Source: an uncultured Verrucomicrobia subdivision 3 bacterium (GTDB lineage: Bacteria; Verrucomicrobiota; Verrucomicrobiia; Limisphaerales; DASXHY01). Taken from it: a stretch of DNA of 64,000 nt. Every line of letters begins with the position of its first letter. Positions within the stretch are counted from its first letter, which is position 1. Positions 18,088-26,564 of the stretch are shown here, in pieces. The stretch spans positions 302,554 through 366,553 of the forward strand of contig CALBZA010000004.1 in assembly GCA_937890005.1 (NCBI GenBank), in the 5' to 3' direction. The translations under genes were made by a program, and so were the position numbers. Below the pieces are notes generated by a model. That model was given only the letters and a program-made list of their open reading frames with translations. It did no database searches and was not told the DNA's origin.

Positions 18088-18270
18088 TCAGCCACCGGGA
18101 CGTTTGCCTACCGAAGCATTCGCGGAGGTAGGCGCAACTCGCCGGAGAGCAGCTTGAGTAACGATGATTGGCTTACCACTAAGCTCCTCGGCGCAGAGGT
18201 CTCCCACGAACGGCCAACCATGCGTAATTTGAACTGCATCACCAAGACGCATTTCCCTCCACCCGTTCAC
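18088..18270 (-). pseudogene. hsdS: HsdS remnant: N-terminus joined to a C-terminal tail
   Basis: Starts at a GTG after GGAGG. The first ~38 codons read like a type I specificity subunit (MRLGDAVQITHGWPF ... GKPIIVT). After that the original frame degenerates and stops at 18088. In another frame of the same DNA the sequence continues SLLKLLSGELRL, the usual kind of HsdS C-terminal end, then stops. So the two target-recognition domains (roughly 350 codons) are missing between gene ends. The same kind of internal loss is seen in hsdM next door. Confidence 0.65.
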
Positions 18271-18386
18271 TTGCGGCCTCCTTTCCCGCGCGGCGCGCCA
18301 GCCGGTGACAAATGGGACGGGTGCGACGGATGAGCGCCATTGATCGCATGGGTTGCGTTTGTCGTATTCTGTTTTCGGTCAGCCAT
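18267..18386 (-). CDS. Small ORF (39 residues) between the four-helix protein and hsdS
   Basis: Its ATG overlaps the stop of the four-helix-bundle gene (ATGGCTGA) and its stop overlaps the GTG of the hsdS remnant (GTGA), so the three frames are translationally linked. The peptide (MADRKQNTTNATHAINGAHP ...) is polar and low-complexity. It resembles the N-terminal leader of the four-helix protein (MPERKKNATDATKATDARPS), suggesting duplication of a coupling or leader segment. It may only transmit ribosomes; no function is claimed. Confidence 0.45.
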   Translation of the reverse strand: MADRKQNTTNATHAINGAHPSHPSHLSPAGAPRGKGGRK

Positions 18387-19029
18387 GCGCGCCTCCCCGT
18401 GATTGTCTGGCGCGCGCGGCCAATCGGGCGCGGGTCATGCGTTCGCGCAGGCCGCCTTCTGCCAGAAAATCTTTTTCCAGCCGGCGGAGTTGCTGGTCGA
18501 GCAGGTAGTTGGCCTGATGGATGAGGCTGATGAGTATGTTCGCCACCGTTTCTGCCGGGCGGGTTTCTATGAACTCGCGAAAGTCTTCGTAGGAAAGGTT
18601 ATCCTTTTTACCCAGCTTGCGCACGTAGAGGGCTTCCTTGGAATTCTTGTCCCAGAGTTTATGGCCGTGCTGGCGCAGGTAATCCTGATAATCGCCCAAC
18701 AATTCCTCCAGGCTGGCGCGGGCCACGTTGGTGAGTTTGAGTTCGGCTTCCTTGGATGTACCGGAGATGCGGCTGCCTTCGGCGATGTTTTTGTTGCCGC
18801 TGCGCGCGGCCTGCACCATCTGGTCGTGGGTGCGAGAACGCTTGTCTATAAAACGGTCGCAGAAGCGAATGGTGGCGTCGTAAATGATCTGGGTTTTCGG
18901 GTAGGAGAAGAGTTTTTCGTAACCGCCGTGCAGAGGGATGAAGCCTTCATGCGACTCACGGGACGGAGGTGATGGACGTGCGTCAGTCGCCTTGGTTGCA
19001 TCGGTCGCATTTTTCTTCCGCTCAGGCAT
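18379..19029 (-). CDS. Four-helix-bundle (suffix-domain) protein of type I R-M loci
   Basis: A 216-residue protein of the four-helix-bundle/23S-rRNA-IVP-like family, often found inserted in type I restriction-modification operons. A polar leader of ~35 residues precedes the bundle: IIYDATIRFCDRFID, then SRTHDQMVQAARSGNKNIAEG, the hallmark loop, and TNVARASLEELLGDYQDYL. The C-terminal helices include the suffix region with FLAEGGLRERMTRAR. It is intact although its neighbours hsdM and hsdS are broken. The role is unknown; it may help complex assembly. Confidence 0.8.
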   Translation of the reverse strand: MPERKKNATDATKATDARPSPPSRESHEGFIPLHGGYEKLFSYPKTQIIYDATIRFCDRFIDKRSRTHDQMVQAARSGNKNIAEGSRISGTSKEAELKLTNVARASLEELLGDYQDYLRQHGHKLWDKNSKEALYVRKLGKKDNLSYEDFREFIETRPAETVANILISLIHQANYLLDQQLRRLEKDFLAEGGLRERMTRARLAARARQSRGGAHG

Positions 19030-19434
19030 GGCTCAAGTTTTTCAGACTCTGCCGAATCGCCTTCTCCAGTTTGGCCGATTCCGCGAATTGGACTTGGCTT
19101 TGGCGTTGATGGTGTGCCAGCGGGCTTCGGGCGGCAGCCAGAAGACATTGGCGGCGAGGTACTCGTCGCGTTCGTTGGCGGCGGCTTCGCGCTGCTTCTC
19201 GTCCTTGATGTAGTAATCGCTCTTGGGATTGGAAAAGCCGAAGAGGAGTTGCTCGCGTTTTTCCTCGAAGGCGTCGGAGATGTATTTCAGGAAGATGAGC
19301 CCAAGGACAACGTGCTTGTATTCTGAAGCGTCCATGTGGCCTCCCATCTTGTCAGCGGCGGCCCAAAGTTGGGCTTCGAAATTGAGGCCGGAGTCGGTTG
19401 TGGATTTGGTTTTTGAGCCTTTGCCTTTTTTCAC
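19022..19434 (-). pseudogene. hsdM: HsdM remnant: N-terminal domain fused to the C-terminal tail
   Basis: From a GTG at 19434 the frame encodes the HsdM N-terminal helical domain (AADKMGGHMDASEYKHVVLG, then LKYISDAFEE and FWLPPEARW) for about 105 residues. In a different frame the last ~22 codons read QFAESAKLEKAIRQSLKNL, the normal HsdM C-terminus, and that stop overlaps the ATG of the four-helix protein. The AdoMet and NPPF catalytic region (~380 codons) is missing. The preserved C-terminal end and its coupling overlap argue that this was an intact operon that lost an internal piece. Confidence 0.75.
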
Positions 19435-19709
19435 AGATTCGCCTTGCGCGGGTTGACCCTAAAATCAGGACGCGAGAAGTCCTGGATTTGCCAACCGCCC
19501 GGCACGTTGTAGCCAACGAATCTCGCCATGTCGAGCGCGGGTAATTCCGGAGATTAATCGTCAGATGAACCGAAATCCGCGTGTTAGTGATGTCGTTTCC
19601 CTGCGAGTCGTGGCTCGGAAATTCCTGATCCTTGGCGCCTCTGCGTTCAAAAGATTCTGTTGGCCGCAATTCCACTTGCCACTCGGGACGGCGTTCTTAG
19701 CGTGAAGAG
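19435..19709. other. Intergenic region between divergent hsdM remnant and expansin-like gene
   Basis: A 275-base gap that would hold the promoters of both divergent transcripts. I see an AAGG ribosome-site candidate for hsdM near 19442-19446 but no convincing promoter boxes. Nothing else could be supported. Confidence 0.35.
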
Positions 19710-21356
19710 GTGATCACTCGCAGAGTTTTGTGTTGGCTTGTCGCTGGTGGCGTCTGCTTCTGCTTTGGTGCGGCCGTTTCGGAAATGTTCGCAGGCACGA
19801 TATCGCTTCAGCGGACACCGATTCTTACCGCCACATTGCCGACCAATACGACGTATCAGGTGGAGGCGTCCCTCAACGGTGGTGCCTGGGAACCGACCGG
19901 GGTGTTGATCGCGGGAACGGGGATGCCGATTGCGGTGCGGCTGGATGGATTGTCCGCTTCGATGGCTTATCGGTTTTCGCGTGTTGGTGGCGCAGATCTG
20001 ATCACGCCGACTGTGACGAATGGCTGGCATGTGGGAGGTTCGTTTCCGAACGCGAAAGAGGTGCGGATTGAAACGAGTTTCACGTTGACGACGAATGATT
20101 GGAAGCACTTTGCTTTCGCGGTTCCCGATTCGACCGGTTCCTTCGTGCGTGCGTGGCGGGCGCCGTGGACTTCCCCGACCTTTTTCCGGGCACTGCAACC
20201 GGCCGCGCCGCTGGAGCGTGTCTCGTTGAGCAGCTATTTGGCAGGCGCGGATGGCGCTTCCGGCTTTGGCATCGTGGCGGATGACATGCCTCAGTTGTAT
20301 CGCGACGGTTTCATCTGCGCGCCGTGTCCGGCGTTTTATCATCGCGATGGCAAGAACGCGGCGGCGGCGGGTGAATGTTATGAGCTGGCAGGTCCGTTCG
20401 GCACGGTGACGGTCATGGTCGGTGATATCAACTTCGTGCCGTATCCGGGCACTTGCGATTCGGGTCGCATGCATTTCGATATTGGCGAACCCGCTTTTGC
20501 GGCGCTGTTCGGAACGCAGGCTGGATTGGGCATGGCGACCTGTCGTCTGGTGCCCGCGCCGGTGGAGGGCAATCTGAAGATGGTGGTGGTTCTATCCAGC
20601 GCGCCCTATTACGTCGAGCTGCGGCCTTACAATCATCGCGCCGGTGTCAGTAAAGTCGAAATTCAGAACGCGGGAAGCGGGACCTGGTTCGAACTGCCGC
20701 GCTCCGATTACAACAGTTTTATTTTCAACGGCGGCATCCTGAGTTTTCCCGTGAAGGTGCGCATCACCAGCCGGTTTGGGGAAGTCGTTGAATTTCCATC
20801 GATCACCAACATGCTTGCGGGAGAGCGATTCACCGCGAACGCGCAGTTCACGAATTTCCCGAGCCAGTCGCCAGCGCCGATCTGGATTCAACCGCCCGTT
20901 TACACGGACAGCCTGAGCAACATGCTCGGCTCGATCTGGACTGCCTCTGGCTACAACGTCACGACGATCGATCCCAATCATGCCGTCACCGTTTATGAAG
21001 GGACGGCGTGTCTGCGCATTGCGGGCATGGGAGCGTTCGGCAGCGTCAACTTTTCGTATCCGCATGCCTTTCCCAACGAGGCCGATGGCTTTCTGGAATT
21101 CGCGATCCGGTCGGGCGGAGCGGTGCCGGTGGAGAATGTGACGATGTCATTCACCGGTTACGATGGCGACGGCAACTTCGTGGAATCAGTGCCGGTGACG
21201 CTTCCGACAATTGGCACCTCATGGAAAGTGATGCGAATTCCGCTGGCGCCCGCGCTGGCTCCGGAGCGGCTTATTCAATTTCGAATCCAGAATAATTCCG
21301 CCGCGTCGATCGATTCGTTGCTGCTGGATTCGATTGGCTTTCGGAATCTTCATTAG
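19710..21356 (+). CDS. Secreted expansin-like protein with extra C-terminal domain
   Basis: A 548-residue exported protein with a signal peptide (1-29). An N-terminal beta-sandwich region (30-165) is followed by an expansin-like pair. The first part is a six-stranded double-psi barrel (about 175-282) with GPFGTVTVMVGDI and MHFDIGEPAF, the HFD-type motif of expansins and RlpA. The second is a CBM63-like domain (about 285-365: YYVELRPYN, then YNSFIF and FPVKVRITSRFGEVV). Residues 390-548 form a further beta-rich, possibly carbohydrate-binding domain. Bacterial expansins loosen plant cell-wall cellulose networks without hydrolysis. The GTG start has no well-spaced ribosome site, so the N-terminus is uncertain. 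Confidence 0.8.
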   Translation: MITRRVLCWLVAGGVCFCFGAAVSEMFAGTISLQRTPILTATLPTNTTYQVEASLNGGAWEPTGVLIAGTGMPIAVRLDGLSASMAYRFSRVGGADLITPTVTNGWHVGGSFPNAKEVRIETSFTLTTNDWKHFAFAVPDSTGSFVRAWRAPWTSPTFFRALQPAAPLERVSLSSYLAGADGASGFGIVADDMPQLYRDGFICAPCPAFYHRDGKNAAAAGECYELAGPFGTVTVMVGDINFVPYPGTCDSGRMHFDIGEPAFAALFGTQAGLGMATCRLVPAPVEGNLKMVVVLSSAPYYVELRPYNHRAGVSKVEIQNAGSGTWFELPRSDYNSFIFNGGILSFPVKVRITSRFGEVVEFPSITNMLAGERFTANAQFTNFPSQSPAPIWIQPPVYTDSLSNMLGSIWTASGYNVTTIDPNHAVTVYEGTACLRIAGMGAFGSVNFSYPHAFPNEADGFLEFAIRSGGAVPVENVTMSFTGYDGDGNFVESVPVTLPTIGTSWKVMRIPLAPALAPERLIQFRIQNNSAASIDSLLLDSIGFRNLH

Positions 21357-21437
21357 GCCTTGGGCATTGAGCCGCCTCGTCACCTCGGCGGCTACAGTTT
21401 TAAAACCGCTCGAATCTGATGAATCGAGCTATCAATC

Positions 21438-21995
21438 TCACGGAACCCGCATTGCGTTCGGATCCATGTCGTCGCCCGTCACGCTGCCGTCGGAGTAGAG
21501 AATATGGCCGTCGATCGGGCAAACGATCAGGACCACAGGCGGGTTTTCGGTCACGTTTGTCAGCTCGCGAATGCGATACGTGATGTTCTCGTTGGAAAGA
21601 GTTTCAAAATTCGGTGCGGCCTGACGCTTCCGATCCTTTGGGCAGACCAGAATCCGGGGTGTTGAAAGTTCCCACTGAATTGCTTTGAAGATTCCAGTCG
21701 GGTTCAGAATGAATCCTTCATGATCCGCGGTACACAATTCCATGGCTCCTCCGCTATTGGTGCTGACATTAAACGGATACTTGTCGTCGTTGTCGCCAGA
21801 CCAAACTCTGAGCGCAAGCCCGAGCTGTTTCAGATTGTTCACGCAGCTGATTCGCTGCGCTTTCATTTTTCCGCGATACGGATCGGACGATTGCCTCCAC
21901 AGAAAGACGGCTGTCGCTGACGCAACCATGACAACAACCAGCCAGACGATTGTTCGGAGTTTTGCGTGATTGCCTGGTTCCTTTTTGATCTCCAT
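21438..21995 (-). CDS. DUF1559-like/pseudopilin-related membrane protein
   Basis: A 185-residue protein with one N-terminal membrane helix (residues 14-33), then SCVNNLKQLGLALRVWSGDNDDKYP. This is the segment typical of planctomycete and verrucomicrobial DUF1559/H-X9-DG type-II-pseudopilin relatives. The C-terminal half contains VCPKD and a LYSDGSVTGDDM segment comparable to the H-x-DG end of that family. No prepilin peptidase site (G-F-T-L-x-E) is evident, so it may be a divergent anchored form. It stands alone between two secreted-protein genes. Confidence 0.7.
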   Translation of the reverse strand: MEIKKEPGNHAKLRTIVWLVVVMVASATAVFLWRQSSDPYRGKMKAQRISCVNNLKQLGLALRVWSGDNDDKYPFNVSTNSGGAMELCTADHEGFILNPTGIFKAIQWELSTPRILVCPKDRKRQAAPNFETLSNENITYRIRELTNVTENPPVVLIVCPIDGHILYSDGSVTGDDMDPNAMRVP

Positions 21996-22209
21996 AGGGT
22001 TTGCCTCCTCGCTCGAATATGCCGCCCTGTTGTAGCCGCTGAACCCGGGCGTGTCGAGAGTGTGATGTTTTCAGAATCGCCTCGCGATTTCCTGTGGTCT
22101 GAGCGATTCTTTCCCGGTCCTAATTCTCTCAATAACGGGCTCTGTCGAAGCGTTCGCTCCTGTCCGTGCGTTCAAGCTTCGCGGATGAACAGCAGCCATC
22201 AGGATCGTT

Positions 22210-24798
22210 ATGAACATCAAGGAATTCGAGTGGTCCGGGCATTGCGTAAAAGAAAACCGATCCACATTCGGCGGGAGACGGTTCTGCGGTTCGACGTGTG
22301 GCAAACCTTGGCGATCAACCCGAAGCCGACTGGCCGTGATCACAACCGTTTTTCTCGCCTTTGCTGCAACTGGATTTGTTCGAGCTGCAGACCGGACATG
22401 GATCGGCGGCAATGCGAACTGGGATTCGGCTGTAGGAAGATGGAGTCCCGCCGACGAGCCTGATCCCGACGACGTCGCGATCTTCAACACGTCCGATGTC
22501 GTGAATCTCGCCATGGACAACAGCGTTCTCGGACTGACGTTGTCCGGCGGGATAGATCTCAACACGAGCGGTTACAACCTGGACGTGGACGGAGAAGTAC
22601 AGCTGTCGGGTGCATCCACCATTTTGATCGTCGGAGGCAGCGATTCACTTCTCACGGCCGACCGCATCACATTGAACAGCGGGAGCACCCTGCGTTTGAA
22701 CGGCGGAACGGTTGTGTTGAACGAAGAGAGTGGAACCGCTCTTTTTGACATCAACGCCAATGGCACGCTGGGCGGCAACGGCGTGGTCAACCTTACAGAT
22801 GCTGTCGCGTCGGGAGCGACTTTGTTCGTTGTGGACGGAACGATCTCAGCTGCGTCCACTGTTCCGGGCGATTTGCTCGGCATCTCCGCCGCCACGTTGA
22901 CAATTGCCGCCACCGATCTCGATGCGCGGATCGATCTGGACGGCGCTGCCGAAGCGGGCGTTGTCAATGTGGGTGTGAATGACACGCTTGAGGTGAACAT
23001 TGCCCTGGCGGACATTTTCAATGGGACAATAAATCTCAGCCAGGGGTCCACCCTTCGCATGATCGCTCCATGGCAGGTGGGCGGCGGTTCAAGGATCAAC
23101 GCGAACACATTGTCATTGATCTCCGGCAATCCAGGACCTGCCGCAACCATTGCGGGAGCCGCAGTTACTCAGCTCTCCGGCATGATTGTGCTGGATGCGG
23201 AGGATTCGTTACGGTTCTCGGCGCCATTCACATCGAACGGTGGAACGATTTCCAACGCCGGCCACATCATCTTCAACGCGGAGTGCACGATTTCGGACGG
23301 AGCAAACCTGTTGATGGTTGGTAACGTCGCATCGATCACCGTCAACACGAATGCCGTCGTGAACATCAGCGATCCGGATTTCAATCTCGATGGCGGCGGA
23401 TTTCCCGGCAACGTCGTGACGATCCACAGCGGCGGAGTATTGGACCTCGATCTTGGCGCCGGCGCGGATGAATCGCTCTCGGGCACGATCAATCTCAACG
23501 GAGGCGAACTGAACGTAACCACCCTGGACAACAACTGGGGCATCAATGGCATCGTCAATGTCGGGGCAAACACGGGCATCTCGCGGATCAGTGGTGAGGA
23601 AGTCACGATCACCGGAGCCACGCTGACGGTCGGCACGAACTCCACGCTGGAACTCAATGCGCCCCGGATCTGGACCGGAACCGCGAATCTCGTTTTGAAC
23701 GCGGGAACCTTTCGCTCTCTCGGCGCGACGGATTTTGCCGGCATTTTGACTGTGGGAGCTGCCGGAGAATCGGCATTGCGTGTTGGAAGTGCGTTTGCTT
23801 TTGGAAACAGCAGCGCCACGACCTTGAATGGCAATCTGCAGCTCGACAATCCCACGACGGTTGTGCAGCCCGGGGCCGTTTTCTCCGGGAACGCGGCATT
23901 GATCAATCGCCCTGGACGCGTATTGCGCCTGTTGGACGGCATTGCGAGCGGCAGCTTGAATGTGCTCATCCAAAATGAGGGGACGTTGCAACTCGGCGCA
24001 TTGAACACGGACGCGCAAGTGGGCGGAGCGAGCTTCCAGCAAACTTCGTCGGGCGCCTTGCAGATCGATATCGGCGGCACGGATCTGAACGCGTTTGATC
24101 GGTTCAGTCTCACCGGCGCGGCGACGTTGTCGGGCGAACTGAGACTGTCGCTCATCGGCGGGTTCGTTCCGGCGCCGGGCCAGACGTTCGACATCCTCAC
24201 TGCGTCGGCGATCACCGGGAAGTTCACGAAAGTGAATCAGCCTGCCGGGATGCCCGCGGGAACTGCGTTTTCAGTTTCCTACAGTCCGACTGCTGTCCGT
24301 TTGACCGTCACGACTCCGTATGAGGCATGGATCAATTCGTTCGAATCGCTCACGAACGTGGCGGACAAATTGAAAACCGCTGATCCGGACAACGACGATC
24401 AGAACAACCTGGTGGAATTTGCGCTGGACGGTGATCCCACCAACGCACTCGCCACGGGCAAAGTGGTGGTGAAGGTCGCGCCGATCAGTGGGGTGGAAGC
24501 GCTGACCCTGACACTTCCCGTGCGCACTGGGACGACATTGGATCCGTCCGATCCTGCAGGCGGACCGGTCGTTCTCAAACACGCGGGCGACGCGGTTTCC
24601 TACAGTATTGAGGCCTCGGAAGAGCTCACGAATTCAAGTTGGACATTGGACGCGACGGAAGTGATTGGTGCCGATGCGACAAGCATTCAATCTGGATTGC
24701 CTGTGTTGAGCACTGGTTGGGTTTATCGCACGTTGCGCAGTCCGGGGCCGGTGGTTGGAGATCCGGAGGAATATATGCACCTTGTCGTCGGTGATTGA
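22210..24798 (+). CDS. Secreted autotransporter-type beta-strand repeat protein
   Basis: An 862-residue exported protein. A long n-region and hydrophobic core end near FVRAAD (~residue 60). It begins with RTWIGGNANWDSAVGRWSP, the start typical of autotransporter-associated beta-strand repeat proteins. About 550 residues of Asn/Gly/Thr-rich beta-helix-like repeats follow (repeated LNGGT, LNAGTF, LNSGSTLRL). The final ~170 residues include DPDNDDQNNLVEFALDGDP, a calcium-loop-like motif seen in verrucomicrobial secreted proteins, and a C-terminal domain. AGGA lies 5 bases upstream of the ATG. Probably an extracellular or surface fibre or adhesin; substrate unknown. Confidence 0.75.
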   Translation: MNIKEFEWSGHCVKENRSTFGGRRFCGSTCGKPWRSTRSRLAVITTVFLAFAATGFVRAADRTWIGGNANWDSAVGRWSPADEPDPDDVAIFNTSDVVNLAMDNSVLGLTLSGGIDLNTSGYNLDVDGEVQLSGASTILIVGGSDSLLTADRITLNSGSTLRLNGGTVVLNEESGTALFDINANGTLGGNGVVNLTDAVASGATLFVVDGTISAASTVPGDLLGISAATLTIAATDLDARIDLDGAAEAGVVNVGVNDTLEVNIALADIFNGTINLSQGSTLRMIAPWQVGGGSRINANTLSLISGNPGPAATIAGAAVTQLSGMIVLDAEDSLRFSAPFTSNGGTISNAGHIIFNAECTISDGANLLMVGNVASITVNTNAVVNISDPDFNLDGGGFPGNVVTIHSGGVLDLDLGAGADESLSGTINLNGGELNVTTLDNNWGINGIVNVGANTGISRISGEEVTITGATLTVGTNSTLELNAPRIWTGTANLVLNAGTFRSLGATDFAGILTVGAAGESALRVGSAFAFGNSSATTLNGNLQLDNPTTVVQPGAVFSGNAALINRPGRVLRLLDGIASGSLNVLIQNEGTLQLGALNTDAQVGGASFQQTSSGALQIDIGGTDLNAFDRFSLTGAATLSGELRLSLIGGFVPAPGQTFDILTASAITGKFTKVNQPAGMPAGTAFSVSYSPTAVRLTVTTPYEAWINSFESLTNVADKLKTADPDNDDQNNLVEFALDGDPTNALATGKVVVKVAPISGVEALTLTLPVRTGTTLDPSDPAGGPVVLKHAGDAVSYSIEASEELTNSSWTLDATEVIGADATSIQSGLPVLSTGWVYRTLRSPGPVVGDPEEYMHLVVGD

Positions 24799-25039
24799 GA
24801 GGGTATTGGGCATTGGGCATTGGGCGTTGGGCGTTGGCATGAATCCATATCACGGAACGGCAAATAATCCATCTGTCAGTGATTGAGTTAAAAATCTAAC
24901 CGTGTTTGTTTCACTCACATGCCGTGAGTGTCTGCGGGTGGCGGGGGAACCGATCGATCGAGGATCGGACGGGAAACAAAAGATCTCTGTGGGAGCCTGC
25001 CGTGATAGATTCGGACGTGCGTGAAAGAATGAGCTGCTT
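24799..25039. repeat. Short direct repeats (TTGGGCATTGGGC) and promoter-side gap
   Basis: Immediately after the stop of the preceding gene, about 24803-24840 holds imperfect direct repeats of GGGCATT/GGGCGTT. The rest of the 241-base gap leads to the GH43 gene and shows no further feature. Confidence 0.6.
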
Positions 25040-26392
25040 ATGAATACCCTCCTTCGAAACCGGGTGTGTGGATTGTTGTGGCTGCCCCTTTTCCTTTGTT
25101 TTTGTGCGACTGGCCGGGCCGACAATCCGATCATCCAAACCTGTTTCACCGCAGACCCGGCGCCGATGGTGCATGATGGCGTGGTTTATCTTTACGTCGG
25201 CCACGACGAGGACGATGCCCGCGGGTTCAAAATGTTCGATTGGAAATGTTTCACATCGACGGACATGGTGAACTGGACCGATCGTGGGGCGGTGCTTTCA
25301 ACGGGCACTTTCGCGTGGGCCACGAAGAACAGCGCCTGGGCTTCTCAATGCATTTTCCGAAACGGAAAGTTTTATTTCTATTGCACCGCCGCTCAACGAA
25401 TCAATGGCACCATGTCGATCGGTGTCGCCGTGTCGAACAGCCCGACCGGACCTTTCGTTGATGCGATTGGAAAACCGCTGATCTCCAACAGCCGCGAGGA
25501 TATCGATCCGACTGTATTCATCGACGATGACGGCCAGGCGTACATGTATTGGGGCAATCCCAACCTGTATTACGTGAAGTTGAACGAGGACATGATTTCG
25601 TATTCGGGAGAAGTTGTGAAGTCGTCCGTCAAACCGCGGAATTATCAGGAAGGCCCGTGGTTTTACAAACGGAACGGTCATTACTACATGGCCTACGCGT
25701 CCACCTGTTGTCCTGAAGGCATTGGCTACGCCATGAGCGACAGCCCGACGGGACCGTGGCCATTCAAGGGCCAGATCATGGATCCTCACCGTTTGTCCGA
25801 CGGCAACCATCCGGGGATCATCGATTACAAGGGCAAGACGTACATCTTTGGATTCAATTACGAACTCAACTGGGAGATTTCGGATGTGAAGCGCGAGAGG
25901 CGTTCGGTCTGCGTAGCGGAAATGACTTACAACCCGGACGGGACCATTCCGAAGCTTCCGTGGTGGACGAAGGAAGGTGTTGCCCAGGTCGGCACGTTCA
26001 ACCCGTTCCAGCAGGTTGAAGGAGCCACGATCTGCTATTCGGATGACATCAAGACGGCGCCGCGGGAGGATGGCCGGCCGGGAGTGTTTGTGCGCGCAAT
26101 GGAGAACGGCGCTTACATCAAGATCAAGGGCGTCGATTTCGGCGACAGCGGGGCCACCAATTTTCTCGCGAACGTGGCGGCGCTTTCCGAAGGCACATCG
26201 ATTGCCCTGCGCGTGGGCAGTGAAACTGGAAGAACCATTGGCATCCTCAAAGTCAAACCGACTGGCGGACTGGACAAATGGGAAACGCAATCGTGCAAGA
26301 TCACCGGGGCGCGAGGTGTTCAAGACCTTTATCTGAAGTTCTTCGGGAACGGCACGCCTGTCATGAACCTTGACTGGTGGAAGTTTGAATAA
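25040..26392 (+). CDS. Glycoside hydrolase family 43 with C-terminal CBM6-like domain
   Basis: A 450-residue secreted enzyme (signal peptide 1-27). The five-bladed GH43 propeller has its acidic triad visible: Asp39 (base, TADPAPM), Asp156 (DIDPTVF) and Glu204 (acid, QEGPWF). A C-terminal beta-sandwich (about 320-450: VEGATICYS ... TNFLANVAA ... LDWWKFE) fits CBM6. GH43 enzymes act on arabinan, xylan or galactan side chains; which one cannot be told from sequence alone. With the neighbouring GH2 and GH78 it suggests pectin-type (rhamnogalacturonan/arabinogalactan) turnover. Confidence 0.88.
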   Translation: MNTLLRNRVCGLLWLPLFLCFCATGRADNPIIQTCFTADPAPMVHDGVVYLYVGHDEDDARGFKMFDWKCFTSTDMVNWTDRGAVLSTGTFAWATKNSAWASQCIFRNGKFYFYCTAAQRINGTMSIGVAVSNSPTGPFVDAIGKPLISNSREDIDPTVFIDDDGQAYMYWGNPNLYYVKLNEDMISYSGEVVKSSVKPRNYQEGPWFYKRNGHYYMAYASTCCPEGIGYAMSDSPTGPWPFKGQIMDPHRLSDGNHPGIIDYKGKTYIFGFNYELNWEISDVKRERRSVCVAEMTYNPDGTIPKLPWWTKEGVAQVGTFNPFQQVEGATICYSDDIKTAPREDGRPGVFVRAMENGAYIKIKGVDFGDSGATNFLANVAALSEGTSIALRVGSETGRTIGILKVKPTGGLDKWETQSCKITGARGVQDLYLKFFGNGTPVMNLDWWKFE

Positions 26393-26564
26393 GATCGGGA
26401 ACGCGGGGAAGTCTGGATTACGGTGCGGTGAGGATGCCCAATCTGGGTGCCACTGATTTTTCCGATCATTGAGTCGCTGCAGAAGTTTTCATCCTGCCAG
26501 GGCGACGATGGGCAGCGCACGTTCCTGACAAGATGCCTTGAAATCCAGCGAACTTCCGTCCCCT

